DNA from: Geoglobus sp.
Lineage (GTDB): Archaea; Halobacteriota; Archaeoglobi; Archaeoglobales; Archaeoglobaceae
Assembly: GCA_027019885.1 (NCBI GenBank)
Contig: JALUWC010000302.1
Location: 1 to 9,700, forward strand
Reading direction: 5' to 3'
DNA: 9,700 nt
Positions 1 through 7,190 of this stretch are shown piece after piece. Both the position numbers and the translations under genes were made by a program. The notes beneath the pieces were generated by a model. It was not told the DNA's origin, searched no databases, and saw only the letters and a list, made by a program, of their open reading frames with translations. Within the stretch, counting starts at the first letter, position 1. Each line of letters starts with the position of its first letter.

Positions 1-67
1 CAGTACTGAGACCATAGTCAACCACCCGCTTTACTATCCTCTCTACATCATCCTGACTCAGCTTCAT
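1..67 (-). CDS. N-terminus of an unidentified gene, running off the left edge
   Basis: I do not recognise this protein. Starting at the ATG at 67-65 the minus strand reads MKLSQDDVERIVKRVVDYGL and then ST before the window ends, so only 22 residues are visible. The reading frame is supported by a second copy on the plus strand at 8292-8351. There, 15 of the first 20 residues are identical, the other five are mostly conservative, and 8 of the 14 base differences fall in third codon positions, which is a coding signature. No clear Shine-Dalgarno site precedes the ATG. The 37-base repeat block lies 17 bases upstream. The gene follows the last epimerase of the operon by 114 bases, in the same direction, but the oligo-T runs between them suggest a separate transcript. 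The frame is also open upstream of this ATG back to a stop at 179-181, with cysteines in that stretch, but I see no ATG there. Confidence 0.45.
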   Translation of the reverse strand, partial: MKLSQDDVERIVKRVVDYGLST

Positions 68-84
68 CAAAGGCTCGTGCCTAA

Positions 85-121
85 TACCGCACAAGCGAAA
101 TGTTTGGCAGATAACACACAA
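85..121 (-). repeat. 37-base conserved block, left copy of an inverted pair
   Basis: Read on the minus strand from 121 to 85, this block matches plus strand 8237-8273 at 35 of 37 bases. The match covers the core TGTGTGTTATCTGC, one C/A difference, then AACATTTCGCTTGTGC and a second single difference. It ends 17 bases before the MKLS start codon of the small gene at the left edge, just as the right copy ends 18 bases before its own MKLS start. It is better conserved than the coding segment behind it (46/60). It could be a leader or operator, a recombination site, or part of a longer coding region. Confidence 0.7.
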
Positions 122-136
122 CTCCCTAGGACACCA

Positions 137-163
137 GAAAATTGAAAAGTGGATAAGAAAAAA
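137..163 (-). terminator. Oligo-T archaeal-type terminator region after the epimerase operon
   Basis: About 20 bases after the double stop TAATAA of the last operon gene, the minus strand carries a run of six T (163-158). Two runs of four T follow (148-145 and 141-138). Archaeal RNA polymerase can terminate at such T-rich tracts without a strong hairpin, and I see only a weak imperfect palindrome before the first run. The position at the end of a tightly packed seven-gene run fits, but the call rests on base composition alone. Confidence 0.4.
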
Positions 164-181
164 GTTGTCAAGTAGAGCTTA

Positions 182-1174
182 TTAAAAATATTTCTGTCCA
201 TCATAGAAACCTTGCCTCTTTTCCTCGATTGTCGCCTCAAATGTCATTGTGATCCCCTCTTCAAGACTCACTTTAGGCTTCCATCCTAAAACTCTTTCAA
301 GCTTTTCTATAGATGTACTGAACTGCCTCTCAGGCGTTGGGTCTCTTGCTGGTGCATGTTCAATCTCAACATTAAGCCCGAATCTTTCCTTTCCTACCTT
401 CTTCACCAGCTCTGCAAGCTCGCGAATGCTGATGTCACTCTCTCCGCCGGCATTGAACTTCTCCCCCACGGCACGTTTATCTATCACCGCCCTGTAAAGG
501 TCAACCACGTCGTCGATGTGGATGAAGTTGCGCTTCTGCCTGCCAGAGCCGTGGATTACCAGTGGCTCGCCGCTAACAGCGCGGCGCACGAAGGCAGGGA
601 TAACGGTACGCCACTTCATGTATGTCCCCTTGCCGTAGATGTTGGTCCACCGGAGTATGGTGGTGCCCAGCCCGTAGCTGTGGTGGTAGGCGTCGCACAG
701 AGCCTCGGCGCTCACCTTGAGTGCGCCGTAGATGTTCTGAGGCATGCATGGCACATTCTCGGTTACGGGGTCAGCACCGGAGTTGCCATACACCGCCGCG
801 GAGGAGGGGAAAATAAAGTGTTCGCAGTTTGCGTTTGCCGCAGCTTCGAGGAGCTTCCTCGTTCCCTCGACGTTTATACGGGATGCTTCAGCCGGGTTGT
901 TGTTGCAGAATACAACGCCAGAGATGGCTCCGAGGTGGTAGACTATCTCCACGTCCTTTACCATCTGCTTTACGTCTTCATAATCTGTAAAATCCATCTC
1001 AAGCAACTCAACGTGCAGAGACTTTTTTATCAGCTTGTAGTTTTCGCGCCTGCCCACCAGAAAGTTGTCTATGCCGCGGATGTGGTAATTGGAGAAGCGT
1101 TCATCCTCCAAGAGGCTGTTTATGAGGTGTCCGCCGACGTAGCCTGCGGCACCAGTAACCAGTATCACGCTCAT
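182..1174 (-). CDS. NAD-dependent nucleotide-sugar epimerase (extended SDR)
   Basis: A 330-residue extended short-chain dehydrogenase/reductase, the usual full length for the family. The NAD-binding glycine motif G8-A-A-G-Y-V-G14 opens the Rossmann fold. D36 after the second strand should hold the NAD ribose. The catalytic set is S125 (PSSAAVYG), Y149 and K153 (YGALK). The sequence before VYG is SSA rather than the TDE of 4,6-dehydratases, so a UDP- or GDP-sugar 4-epimerase or reductase fits better than a dehydratase. The sugar substrate cannot be read from the sequence. The segment RNFIHIDDVVDLY near residue 215 is the usual C-terminal substrate-domain motif. The ATG overlaps the stop of the preceding epimerase as ATGA, with GAGG close upstream, so translation is probably coupled. 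It is the last gene of the seven-gene operon and ends with TAATAA. Confidence 0.85.
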   Translation of the reverse strand: MSVILVTGAAGYVGGHLINSLLEDERFSNYHIRGIDNFLVGRRENYKLIKKSLHVELLEMDFTDYEDVKQMVKDVEIVYHLGAISGVVFCNNNPAEASRINVEGTRKLLEAAANANCEHFIFPSSAAVYGNSGADPVTENVPCMPQNIYGALKVSAEALCDAYHHSYGLGTTILRWTNIYGKGTYMKWRTVIPAFVRRAVSGEPLVIHGSGRQKRNFIHIDDVVDLYRAVIDKRAVGEKFNAGGESDISIRELAELVKKVGKERFGLNVEIEHAPARDPTPERQFSTSIEKLERVLGWKPKVSLEEGITMTFEATIEEKRQGFYDGQKYF

Positions 1175-2103
1175 TTCCTCTTCACCTTTATCCTGATGAA
1201 CTTCTCTATCAGTTCTTTTATGCCATCTTTTACGCTGCGCTCGCAGGAGAATCCTGCCCTTTCAATCTTGGAAAAGTCCACACGGTAGCTCGGTCCCGAA
1301 TCTTTATCTCTGAGGTAGACCACTCCCAGGTTCTTTTTGAAGGCTTCCTTGAAGAGGGCAACGATGTCCTTAATTCTGTAGTTTTCCCTGTTTGAGCCAA
1401 CGTTGAACACTTCCTTCTCAAAATCTCTTCTCTCAAGCGCGAAGAGGAACGCTTTTGCTGCGTCTTTAACATGGATGTAAGGCCTCCAATTGGTGCCGTC
1501 TCCGTATATTGTGAGCGGATGATTCGTTAAAGCGTAGAGGGCAAACATGTTTATTACGAGATTGAAGCGTACCCCTGGTGCGTAGCCGTAGAGGGTGCTC
1601 AGGCGCAGTATGCTGGTACTCAAGCCACGCTCTCGCTGGTATTTTAAGCACGCCTCCTCGGCGAGGCGCTTCGACTCCGCATAGGGGTTCAGCGGGTTTG
1701 GCTTGCTTTCTTCGCTGATCACCCCCTCCTGCCTACCGTATATGTTGCAGGAAGAGGAGAAGACAAATCTCTCAACCTCTTCGTCTGCTGCAAGCTTCAG
1801 CAGGTTCTCTGTGCCTCTAAGGTTGATGTCGAAGGTTCGCTCCTTCGCCTTGAAGGACTCATCTGCGCCAGTAAGCGCGGCGAGGTGAACCACGGCGTCG
1901 CAGCCCTTCAGGGCACTTTTCACATCTTCCTCATTCCTGATGTCTCCGAAGATAAAGTTTACATCCTTTCTCAAGTTGAAGAGAATAGATGGGCTGCTCA
2001 TCGAGAAATTGTCCAGAATGGTTACATCGTAGCCTTTTTCGAGCAGAAGGGGGACAAGCTCGGAGCCTATGTATCCGCAGCCGCCGGTAACCAGGACGTG
2101 CAT
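1171..2103 (-). CDS. NAD-dependent nucleotide-sugar epimerase (extended SDR)
   Basis: A 310-residue extended SDR. The motif G7-G-C-G10-Y-I-G13 binds NAD, with D31 at the end of the second strand. The catalytic residues are S118 (SSSCNIYG), Y141 and K145 (YAESK). The lack of a TDE signature favours an epimerase or 4-keto reductase over a dehydratase. The segment HPLTIYGDGTNWRPYIHVKD around residues 195-214 closely resembles the matching segment of the SqdB-like neighbour (HPLTIYGSGRQIKPFISLED), more than expected for distant SDRs. The two enzymes may therefore bind related sugars, or the genes may share ancestry. It starts 6 bases after the SqdB-like stop codon, with GAGGT upstream, and its own stop overlaps the next epimerase by 4 bases. 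The substrate is unknown. Confidence 0.83.
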   Translation of the reverse strand: MHVLVTGGCGYIGSELVPLLLEKGYDVTILDNFSMSSPSILFNLRKDVNFIFGDIRNEEDVKSALKGCDAVVHLAALTGADESFKAKERTFDINLRGTENLLKLAADEEVERFVFSSSCNIYGRQEGVISEESKPNPLNPYAESKRLAEEACLKYQRERGLSTSILRLSTLYGYAPGVRFNLVINMFALYALTNHPLTIYGDGTNWRPYIHVKDAAKAFLFALERRDFEKEVFNVGSNRENYRIKDIVALFKEAFKKNLGVVYLRDKDSGPSYRVDFSKIERAGFSCERSVKDGIKELIEKFIRIKVKRK

Positions 2104-2109
2104 CAGGAG

Positions 2110-3273
2110 CTACCTCTTCTTTGGTATCAGCCTGTCTCTGTATGCGCGTATCCTGTCCTCGTACCTCTTAAGCTTTTCCAGCACCTCTGGCAGAGTCTCT
2201 TGCATGCTCTCGTGCTTTGGCTTGCCGAGCACCTTTAGGAAGTTCTCGTTTTCAAAGCTGTACTCGCTTTCCTCCTTCTCCTTCCTGGGGTTGGGAATGT
2301 ACTCTATGCCTGGTGCTCTACCGAAGAGCTTCTCAGCCGTGTGGTTCATCCACTCCGCCATGTCCTTTATCCTCACGTACTCCACCAGCTGGTTGTAAAC
2401 CTCGTATTTCCCTTCATTCCCCTTCTTTACTATTTTAACCAGCGATGTGGCAGTGTCCTCGAGGCTTATGAAGGGCTTTATCTGCCTGCCCGAGCCGTAG
2501 ATGGTGAGCGGGTGGTTGATAATCATCATCGCGCACCAGCGGTTGAAGAGCGTGCCAAAGTAGAAGTCTATGTCATAGCGAGTTGCTAAGCGCTCATCCA
2601 GCGCTGTTTCCTCTGTGGCTATGCCATACACTATGCTCGTCCTCACGTCGGTGCACGGCATGCCTATCTGCATGTTCATCAACATCATGTTTGCAGCGCC
2701 GAAGCCGCGGGAAACATGGTACCAGCTGCTGGCGATGTTGGGGAAGGGCAACACGTCAGAGTTGCCCTCTTCGTCCACCACCTTAACGAATCCCTCACCT
2801 ATGCGTATGTTGGGAGCGCCGTATATGCCAGTGGTGGTAGTTTCTATGAAGTGCGTATCCGTGAGCCCGTGCTCCTTAAGCGACCACAGCAGATTTGCGT
2901 TGCTGAGCACAGTGTTTTTCTGAGTAAATACAGCCCTTTCACCGTTTATCTGCGAGTAGGGCGCGCTCGGCTGCGCCGCAAGGTGGAGCACAACCTCGGG
3001 CTTGTGGGTGGAGATTATCCTATCCACAAAATCCTTGTTAGTAAGGTCGCCCTCCACGAAGCTGATGTTCTCAAAGCCATGTTCCCTCGCAGCCTTAAGC
3101 CTCTCCTTCATGCTGTATATTGGCACCACGCTGTCGGAGCCACACTCCCCAACCCACTTCCGCCTCGCAAAGTTGTCAACGCCGATGATGCGCTCCTCTG
3201 GAAACTCCTGCGATAGCTTTAGCGCAGTCGGCCAGCCCATGTAGCCATCAATACCAGTTAGTAAAATGGTCAT
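2110..3273 (-). CDS. SqdB/SQD1/Agl3-like nucleotide-sugar SDR with an altered YxxxK motif
   Basis: A 387-residue protein of the UDP-sulfoquinovose synthase type, matching that family in length. The family hallmarks are GIDGYMGWPTALKLS (residues 7-21), APYS...ERAVFTQKN (104-120), TTTTGIYGAPN (145-155) and ASSWYH (181-186). Plant SQD1 and archaeal Agl3 of Sulfolobus use UDP-glucose and sulfite to make UDP-sulfoquinovose, which Agl3 supplies for the S-layer N-glycan. The Thr (T147) and Tyr (Y185) of the active site are present. The lysine of YxxxK is replaced by arginine: Y185-H-V-S-R189, codon CGC. Activity may thus differ from true sulfoquinovose synthase, so I give no gene symbol. The ATG abuts the stop codon of the GT4 gene, and its Shine-Dalgarno GGAGGT lies inside the last codons of that gene, which indicates coupling. 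It shares a local motif with the next epimerase. Confidence 0.8.
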   Translation of the reverse strand: MTILLTGIDGYMGWPTALKLSQEFPEERIIGVDNFARRKWVGECGSDSVVPIYSMKERLKAAREHGFENISFVEGDLTNKDFVDRIISTHKPEVVLHLAAQPSAPYSQINGERAVFTQKNTVLSNANLLWSLKEHGLTDTHFIETTTTGIYGAPNIRIGEGFVKVVDEEGNSDVLPFPNIASSWYHVSRGFGAANMMLMNMQIGMPCTDVRTSIVYGIATEETALDERLATRYDIDFYFGTLFNRWCAMMIINHPLTIYGSGRQIKPFISLEDTATSLVKIVKKGNEGKYEVYNQLVEYVRIKDMAEWMNHTAEKLFGRAPGIEYIPNPRKEKEESEYSFENENFLKVLGKPKHESMQETLPEVLEKLKRYEDRIRAYRDRLIPKKR

Positions 3274-4491
3274 CTACCTACCTCCATTTAAGTTGTTAAT
3301 AATACGACGATATAAATGAGCATGTTTATCTACACAAATGTCTAATGAAAAATTCTCTGTAACCATTTTTTTTCCTTCAATATTATTTAACATTCCTGGA
3401 TTTTCTAACAAATTTATTATAGCATTAGCAATGGCTTCTGGCTTCTTTGGTTCAACTAATATTCCTGTTTTTTCATTAATAATTTCAGACACTGGATTGA
3501 TTTTTGAGGCTACAATAGGTAAACCTGCTGCCATAGCTTCTAAAACAGCTATAGGACAACCCTCAGAAAGAGATGTAAACACAAAAATATCAACTATCGA
3601 AAGTATTTCAGGAATATCATTACGAAATCCTGCAAATATCAAATCAGAATTCAAATTAAGATTCTTTTTTAGTTCTTTTAATTCATTGTAATATTTATTT
3701 TGTGTTTTAAATACATCTCCTACAATGATAAATTTTACTTTTTTACCCTTTTTTTCAACATATTTTTTTACCAAAGCAGCAGCTTTTATAAAATATTCAT
3801 ATCCCTTAATTCTACTGATATTTCCGACAGTACCAATAATTATATCATTTTCATTAATATCAAATTCTTTTCTTAGGAGATTTTTGTATTCTTTCGAAAC
3901 TTTTCTTGGATTAAATCTTTCAATATTAACTGGTGCGTAAATTATTGAGAGATTACTAATATTTTTATTTCCAAAATAATATCTTGCCACTTCTTTTGAT
4001 GCAGTTACTATTGCATCTGAACATTTGAGTACTAGAGGACACATTATTTTTTTGATAATTTTCGGTGCCATTGTATCATTTAAATGCCAAACTAACTTCC
4101 TTTTTGTAATTATAGCTGCTAAAAATCCTGCAATATTGAAAATAGTATTATTATGTACTATATCAACTTTCTCTTTTTGAATTATTCTTGAAATGTTTAT
4201 AACGGAAATTGGAAGCATCATCGAATATTTAATGTTTCTTAAAATTCCTAAAAAAGTTGTTGGATCCCCCAGTACTTCAGTTACTTGATAAACTTTAAAA
4301 CCTTCAGAACGAGCTAATTCAGCAAATTTATATTTACCTTTTGGTATCACAAAAATAGTTTCAATATTTTGAAATCTTAATTTATTTGCTACAGAGATAG
4401 CCCTTATTTGAGGACCTCCCAGCTCTCCAACATGAAGCACGTTAAGAATTTTAATTTTTCTTTTTCCTTGTAATGAATTATGTGCAATCAT
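3274..4491 (-). CDS. Glycosyltransferase family 4 (GT-B fold)
   Basis: A 405-residue retaining-type glycosyltransferase that should move a sugar from a nucleotide donor to a growing glycan in the cytoplasm. The N-terminal acceptor domain begins at about residue 13 and has the GG(P)xxR loop typical of GT4 (G25-G-P-Q-I-R30). The C-terminal donor domain starts near G219-TVGNISRIKG and carries the EX7E motif, E310-GCPIAVL-E318, followed by AMAAGLPIVAS. No signal peptide or membrane anchor is evident. Donor and acceptor are unknown. The gene is conspicuously AT-rich and rich in AAA, ATT and AAT codons compared with the genes on either side. With the carbamoyltransferase it forms a compositionally foreign block. 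It starts 12 bases after the carbamoyltransferase; its Shine-Dalgarno GAGGT overlaps that gene's TGA stop, 9 bases before the ATG. Confidence 0.88.
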   Translation of the reverse strand: MIAHNSLQGKRKIKILNVLHVGELGGPQIRAISVANKLRFQNIETIFVIPKGKYKFAELARSEGFKVYQVTEVLGDPTTFLGILRNIKYSMMLPISVINISRIIQKEKVDIVHNNTIFNIAGFLAAIITKRKLVWHLNDTMAPKIIKKIMCPLVLKCSDAIVTASKEVARYYFGNKNISNLSIIYAPVNIERFNPRKVSKEYKNLLRKEFDINENDIIIGTVGNISRIKGYEYFIKAAALVKKYVEKKGKKVKFIIVGDVFKTQNKYYNELKELKKNLNLNSDLIFAGFRNDIPEILSIVDIFVFTSLSEGCPIAVLEAMAAGLPIVASKINPVSEIINEKTGILVEPKKPEAIANAIINLLENPGMLNNIEGKKMVTENFSLDICVDKHAHLYRRIINNLNGGR

Positions 4492-4503
4492 TTTATAATT
4501 ACC

Positions 4504-6204
4504 TCAACTCTTTAAAATCAAATAGTTTCCAATAGCCAGTCCATCTAATCCGGAATTCTGAAATGTCCAAAGCGCTTGCTCCGGAGTACATACTATAGGA
4601 TATCCATGTAGATTAAATGATGTATTGAGAATGCCCCCTACTCCAGTTATTTCTTCAAAAGCTTTAATAACTTTCCAGTATTCTGGATTCCAGTCCTTAT
4701 CTACAGTGTGAGGACGGACGGTTCTGTCATAGGGATGAACCGCGGCTTCTATGTCGCGCCAATTTTCGGTTGTATCAAATGCCATAGTCATATATGGGGA
4801 ACGTCTTGGATTTACCAAATAGTCCTCCTTTCGCTCATCAAGAATGGATGGTGCAAAAGGCATGAACCAATCCCGCATTTTTACTTGTTTATTCAATTTT
4901 CTTCTAATTATATGATCCCTTGCATCGGCCAGAATACTACGACAGCCCAATGCACGAGGACCGAATTCCATTCTACCATTAAACCAAGCTATAGTTTTCC
5001 CTTTAGTGAGATACTCACCAACAATACTGCCTATATCACTATAAAACTCTGTTATTAGACCAGCTTTCTTAATAGTATCTTCAATTTGTTCATTATCATA
5101 TTGTGGACCATAATAAACATCAGTTATTGGTATCTTCTTTGGTTTAATACCATCACGCCAGCACAGGTCATAGTATACTTTTAGTGCGGCACCGACAGGT
5201 TGCCCAGCATCGTCAGATGCAGGATATATAAATAAGTCATCAACTTCTGGCAACTCAAGTATTTTCTTATTTGCTTTTACATTTAACATAACACCTCCTG
5301 CTACTGCGACTTTATTTTTTCCAGTAGCTTCAATGGCATTTTTCACCCACTCTGTCAGAAGTTCTTCAAGATATTTTTGAGCAGCAGCAGCTATATTGTC
5401 AAAACGTTGTCCGGCTAGCAACTTCCGTAATTTTCCCTGAATGCGGGTATTACACCTTCCGCTTATGTTCTGAAATTCTAATGGGTTTGAAGGATTTATT
5501 CTTATCAATTTTTTCATCTTATCATAACAATATTCCGGTTTACCATATGGAGCCAAACCCATGGTTTTAAACTCATGGTCCCAGCGTTTCATTCCTAAAT
5601 AGGCAGTAATTTCACTATAAAATGCATTTCCTACACTATCATAATAAGTGGAAGAAGCAAGTCTCTCCATCTCTCCCTTATTGTTAAAAATATTGACAGT
5701 AGAGCTGAGACCATCGCCCATACCATCGCAAGTTAACACTAAGGGGTCATCCCAAGGACTGGATTGATATGCACAATAAGCATGTGCGGTATGGTGTTCT
5801 ACAAAAAATATTTCTTTATCATCAATACCTAATTTTGATAAAACTTTCTTAATTTTTTTAATATCACGAAATTTATGGAGAAGATTCACGTAAAATTTAG
5901 TAAAAATCCTTTTTGGTATATAAGGTGATATAAACTCAAAAACTTTCAATTTAAAATGCAATTCATCTTTGGGTGCATATACCCTATTCAAACCACTGAT
6001 TGCAATTGCAGATACCTCACTTGGATGAATATTTGCAACCCTGAAAACTTCCTTAATAGCCAATTCAGGTACACCATTAAAATGCTTTTTCATTCTCAGT
6101 CGTTCCTCAGAAATAGCTGCTAACACTTTTCCATCTTTAACTAAAGCAGCACCTGCATCATGGCCATCATGTATCCCAAGGACAATTACATTATTACTAC
6201 TCAT
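4504..6204 (-). CDS. O-carbamoyltransferase (NodU/CmcH/TobZ family)
   Basis: A 566-residue protein of normal family length. Characterised members activate carbamoyl phosphate with ATP to carbamoyl-AMP and transfer the carbamoyl group to a hydroxyl, commonly of a sugar (TobZ, CmcH, NodU, BlmD). The N-terminal Kae1-like part has the opening GIHDGHDAGAALVKDG (10-25) with SEERLRMKKH (32-41). It also has the metal-binding EHHTAHA (H137, H138, H141), the glycine-rich CDGMGDG (159-165), GLAPYG (216-221) and AGGVMLNVKAN (302-312). The C-terminal part carries GPRALGCRSI (415-424), DWFMPFAPS (445-453) and NTSFN (527-531). I see no missing motif. The ATG overlaps the upstream GT2 stop by 4 bases and has a strong GAGGTGA 6 bases away. 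It is more AT-rich than the epimerases. The likely role is carbamoylation of a residue of the surface glycan built by this operon. Confidence 0.9.
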   Translation of the reverse strand: MSSNNVIVLGIHDGHDAGAALVKDGKVLAAISEERLRMKKHFNGVPELAIKEVFRVANIHPSEVSAIAISGLNRVYAPKDELHFKLKVFEFISPYIPKRIFTKFYVNLLHKFRDIKKIKKVLSKLGIDDKEIFFVEHHTAHAYCAYQSSPWDDPLVLTCDGMGDGLSSTVNIFNNKGEMERLASSTYYDSVGNAFYSEITAYLGMKRWDHEFKTMGLAPYGKPEYCYDKMKKLIRINPSNPLEFQNISGRCNTRIQGKLRKLLAGQRFDNIAAAAQKYLEELLTEWVKNAIEATGKNKVAVAGGVMLNVKANKKILELPEVDDLFIYPASDDAGQPVGAALKVYYDLCWRDGIKPKKIPITDVYYGPQYDNEQIEDTIKKAGLITEFYSDIGSIVGEYLTKGKTIAWFNGRMEFGPRALGCRSILADARDHIIRRKLNKQVKMRDWFMPFAPSILDERKEDYLVNPRRSPYMTMAFDTTENWRDIEAAVHPYDRTVRPHTVDKDWNPEYWKVIKAFEEITGVGGILNTSFNLHGYPIVCTPEQALWTFQNSGLDGLAIGNYLILKS

Positions 6205-7190
6205 AAGGCTTCACCTCTATATTGAGAATTTGAGATTTTAAACTCAAATTTTTCACTAATTATATCGTCATACTTATCCCAGTGATTCTTCTTCTTACAT
6301 AGTGCTCTCTTGAGCCAGAGGGGCATATATTTGTGTTTGGTTCCTAAGAAGTATCCTAAGAATTTCATAAAGTCGTAGAGCATAGCGTAGGGTATCCACT
6401 TTGCGTAGCCATGCTTCAGGAAGTACTTTATCCCGTTGTACTCATATTTAAGTCCTCTGAGGATAAAGCTGTCTCTCTGTATTCTTGGATCACTGTAGAC
6501 ATAGGGGAGCGTAGCTCCTGAGTCGAAGTACTCCTGAAAAACCTTCTTCAAGGTATAGTGGTGTGAGTGGTACACAGCAGCTTCGGGGTCATAAACTATT
6601 TTGTAGCCAGCCAGCACTGCACGCTTCCCCCACTCCTGATCTTCGCTCTTTAGCATCTCCGGCAGGGGGATTTTCTCCCACACGTTACGTCTAATCATTG
6701 AGTTTGTATTGGAAAAGAAGAAGTCGTGAAGAGAACCGCTGAGAGAAAAAACTTTAGGTTCAGGAGGATAAGTGTATTGAATAAAGAACTCCTCCATAGG
6801 AGGAGCATCTTCCTTGGGCAGTTGCCGACCATACACCCCGGCTACCTCTGGGTCTTTGAAATGTCTGAGTAGCTTGGAGATCCATTTCCTATCTCTCACC
6901 TGAATGTCCGTTGAAACAAAAACGATATAGTCTCCACGTGACATACGTACTCCCTGATTTCTGGTACCACCGTAGTTGTAGTCCTCTGGCTCAACTCTTG
7001 TGACCTTGATATCATACTTTTTTGCGTACTCTCTAGCTATCTCCGGCGTTCTGTCATCTGATGAATCTAAGATAATAGCCTCCAAGTCGGCGTCAACATC
7101 TTGGGAGAAAAACATATCCAGAAGGGGTGGAAGGTCCTTCTCGTTGTTTCTCGTCGGAAGAACGAGGCTTATGGTGGGCATGCGCCTCAC
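6201..7190 (-). CDS. Glycosyltransferase family 2, rhamnosyltransferase-like
   Basis: An up to 329-residue GT-A enzyme. The donor domain starts with PTISLVLPTRN and the segment DYNYGGTRNQGVRMSRGDYIVFVSTD (70-95) resembles RfbF/RfbN-type rhamnosyltransferases, with D95 in the DxD position. SEDQEWGKRA (182-191) is the usual catalytic region, and HSHHYTLKKVFQEYFDSG (208-225) is also typical of that group. 'Rhamnosyl' is only a family resemblance; the donor could be the GDP-sugar made by the adjacent epimerase. The first possible start is GTG at 7190, overlapping the epimerase stop as GTGA. The ATG at 7181, giving MPTISLVL, has GGTGA at a good distance and matches where the family normally begins, so it may be the true start. 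The last roughly 20 codons become AT-rich, as if a recombination edge lies inside the gene end. Confidence 0.87.
   Translation of the reverse strand: MRRMPTISLVLPTRNNEKDLPPLLDMFFSQDVDADLEAIILDSSDDRTPEIAREYAKKYDIKVTRVEPEDYNYGGTRNQGVRMSRGDYIVFVSTDIQVRDRKWISKLLRHFKDPEVAGVYGRQLPKEDAPPMEEFFIQYTYPPEPKVFSLSGSLHDFFFSNTNSMIRRNVWEKIPLPEMLKSEDQEWGKRAVLAGYKIVYDPEAAVYHSHHYTLKKVFQEYFDSGATLPYVYSDPRIQRDSFILRGLKYEYNGIKYFLKHGYAKWIPYAMLYDFMKFLGYFLGTKHKYMPLWLKRALCKKKNHWDKYDDIISEKFEFKISNSQYRGEAL

Noticed and set aside
1..130. A radical SAM protein in the frame WCPRELCVICQTFRLC upstream of MKLS at the left edge
   Set aside because: The cysteine spacing does not fit CxxxCxxC, there is no start codon after the in-frame stop near 180, and the right-hand copy is frameshifted against this reading.
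356..1288. A 310-residue open frame on the plus strand opposite two epimerase genes
   Set aside because: It lies antisense to two SDR genes with complete motifs and shows no recognisable domain. It is explained by the GC-rich codon positions of the real genes.
2716..3216. A 166-residue plus-strand open frame within the SqdB-like gene
   Set aside because: It is antisense to a gene with full family signatures and has no motif of its own or ribosome site that I could see.
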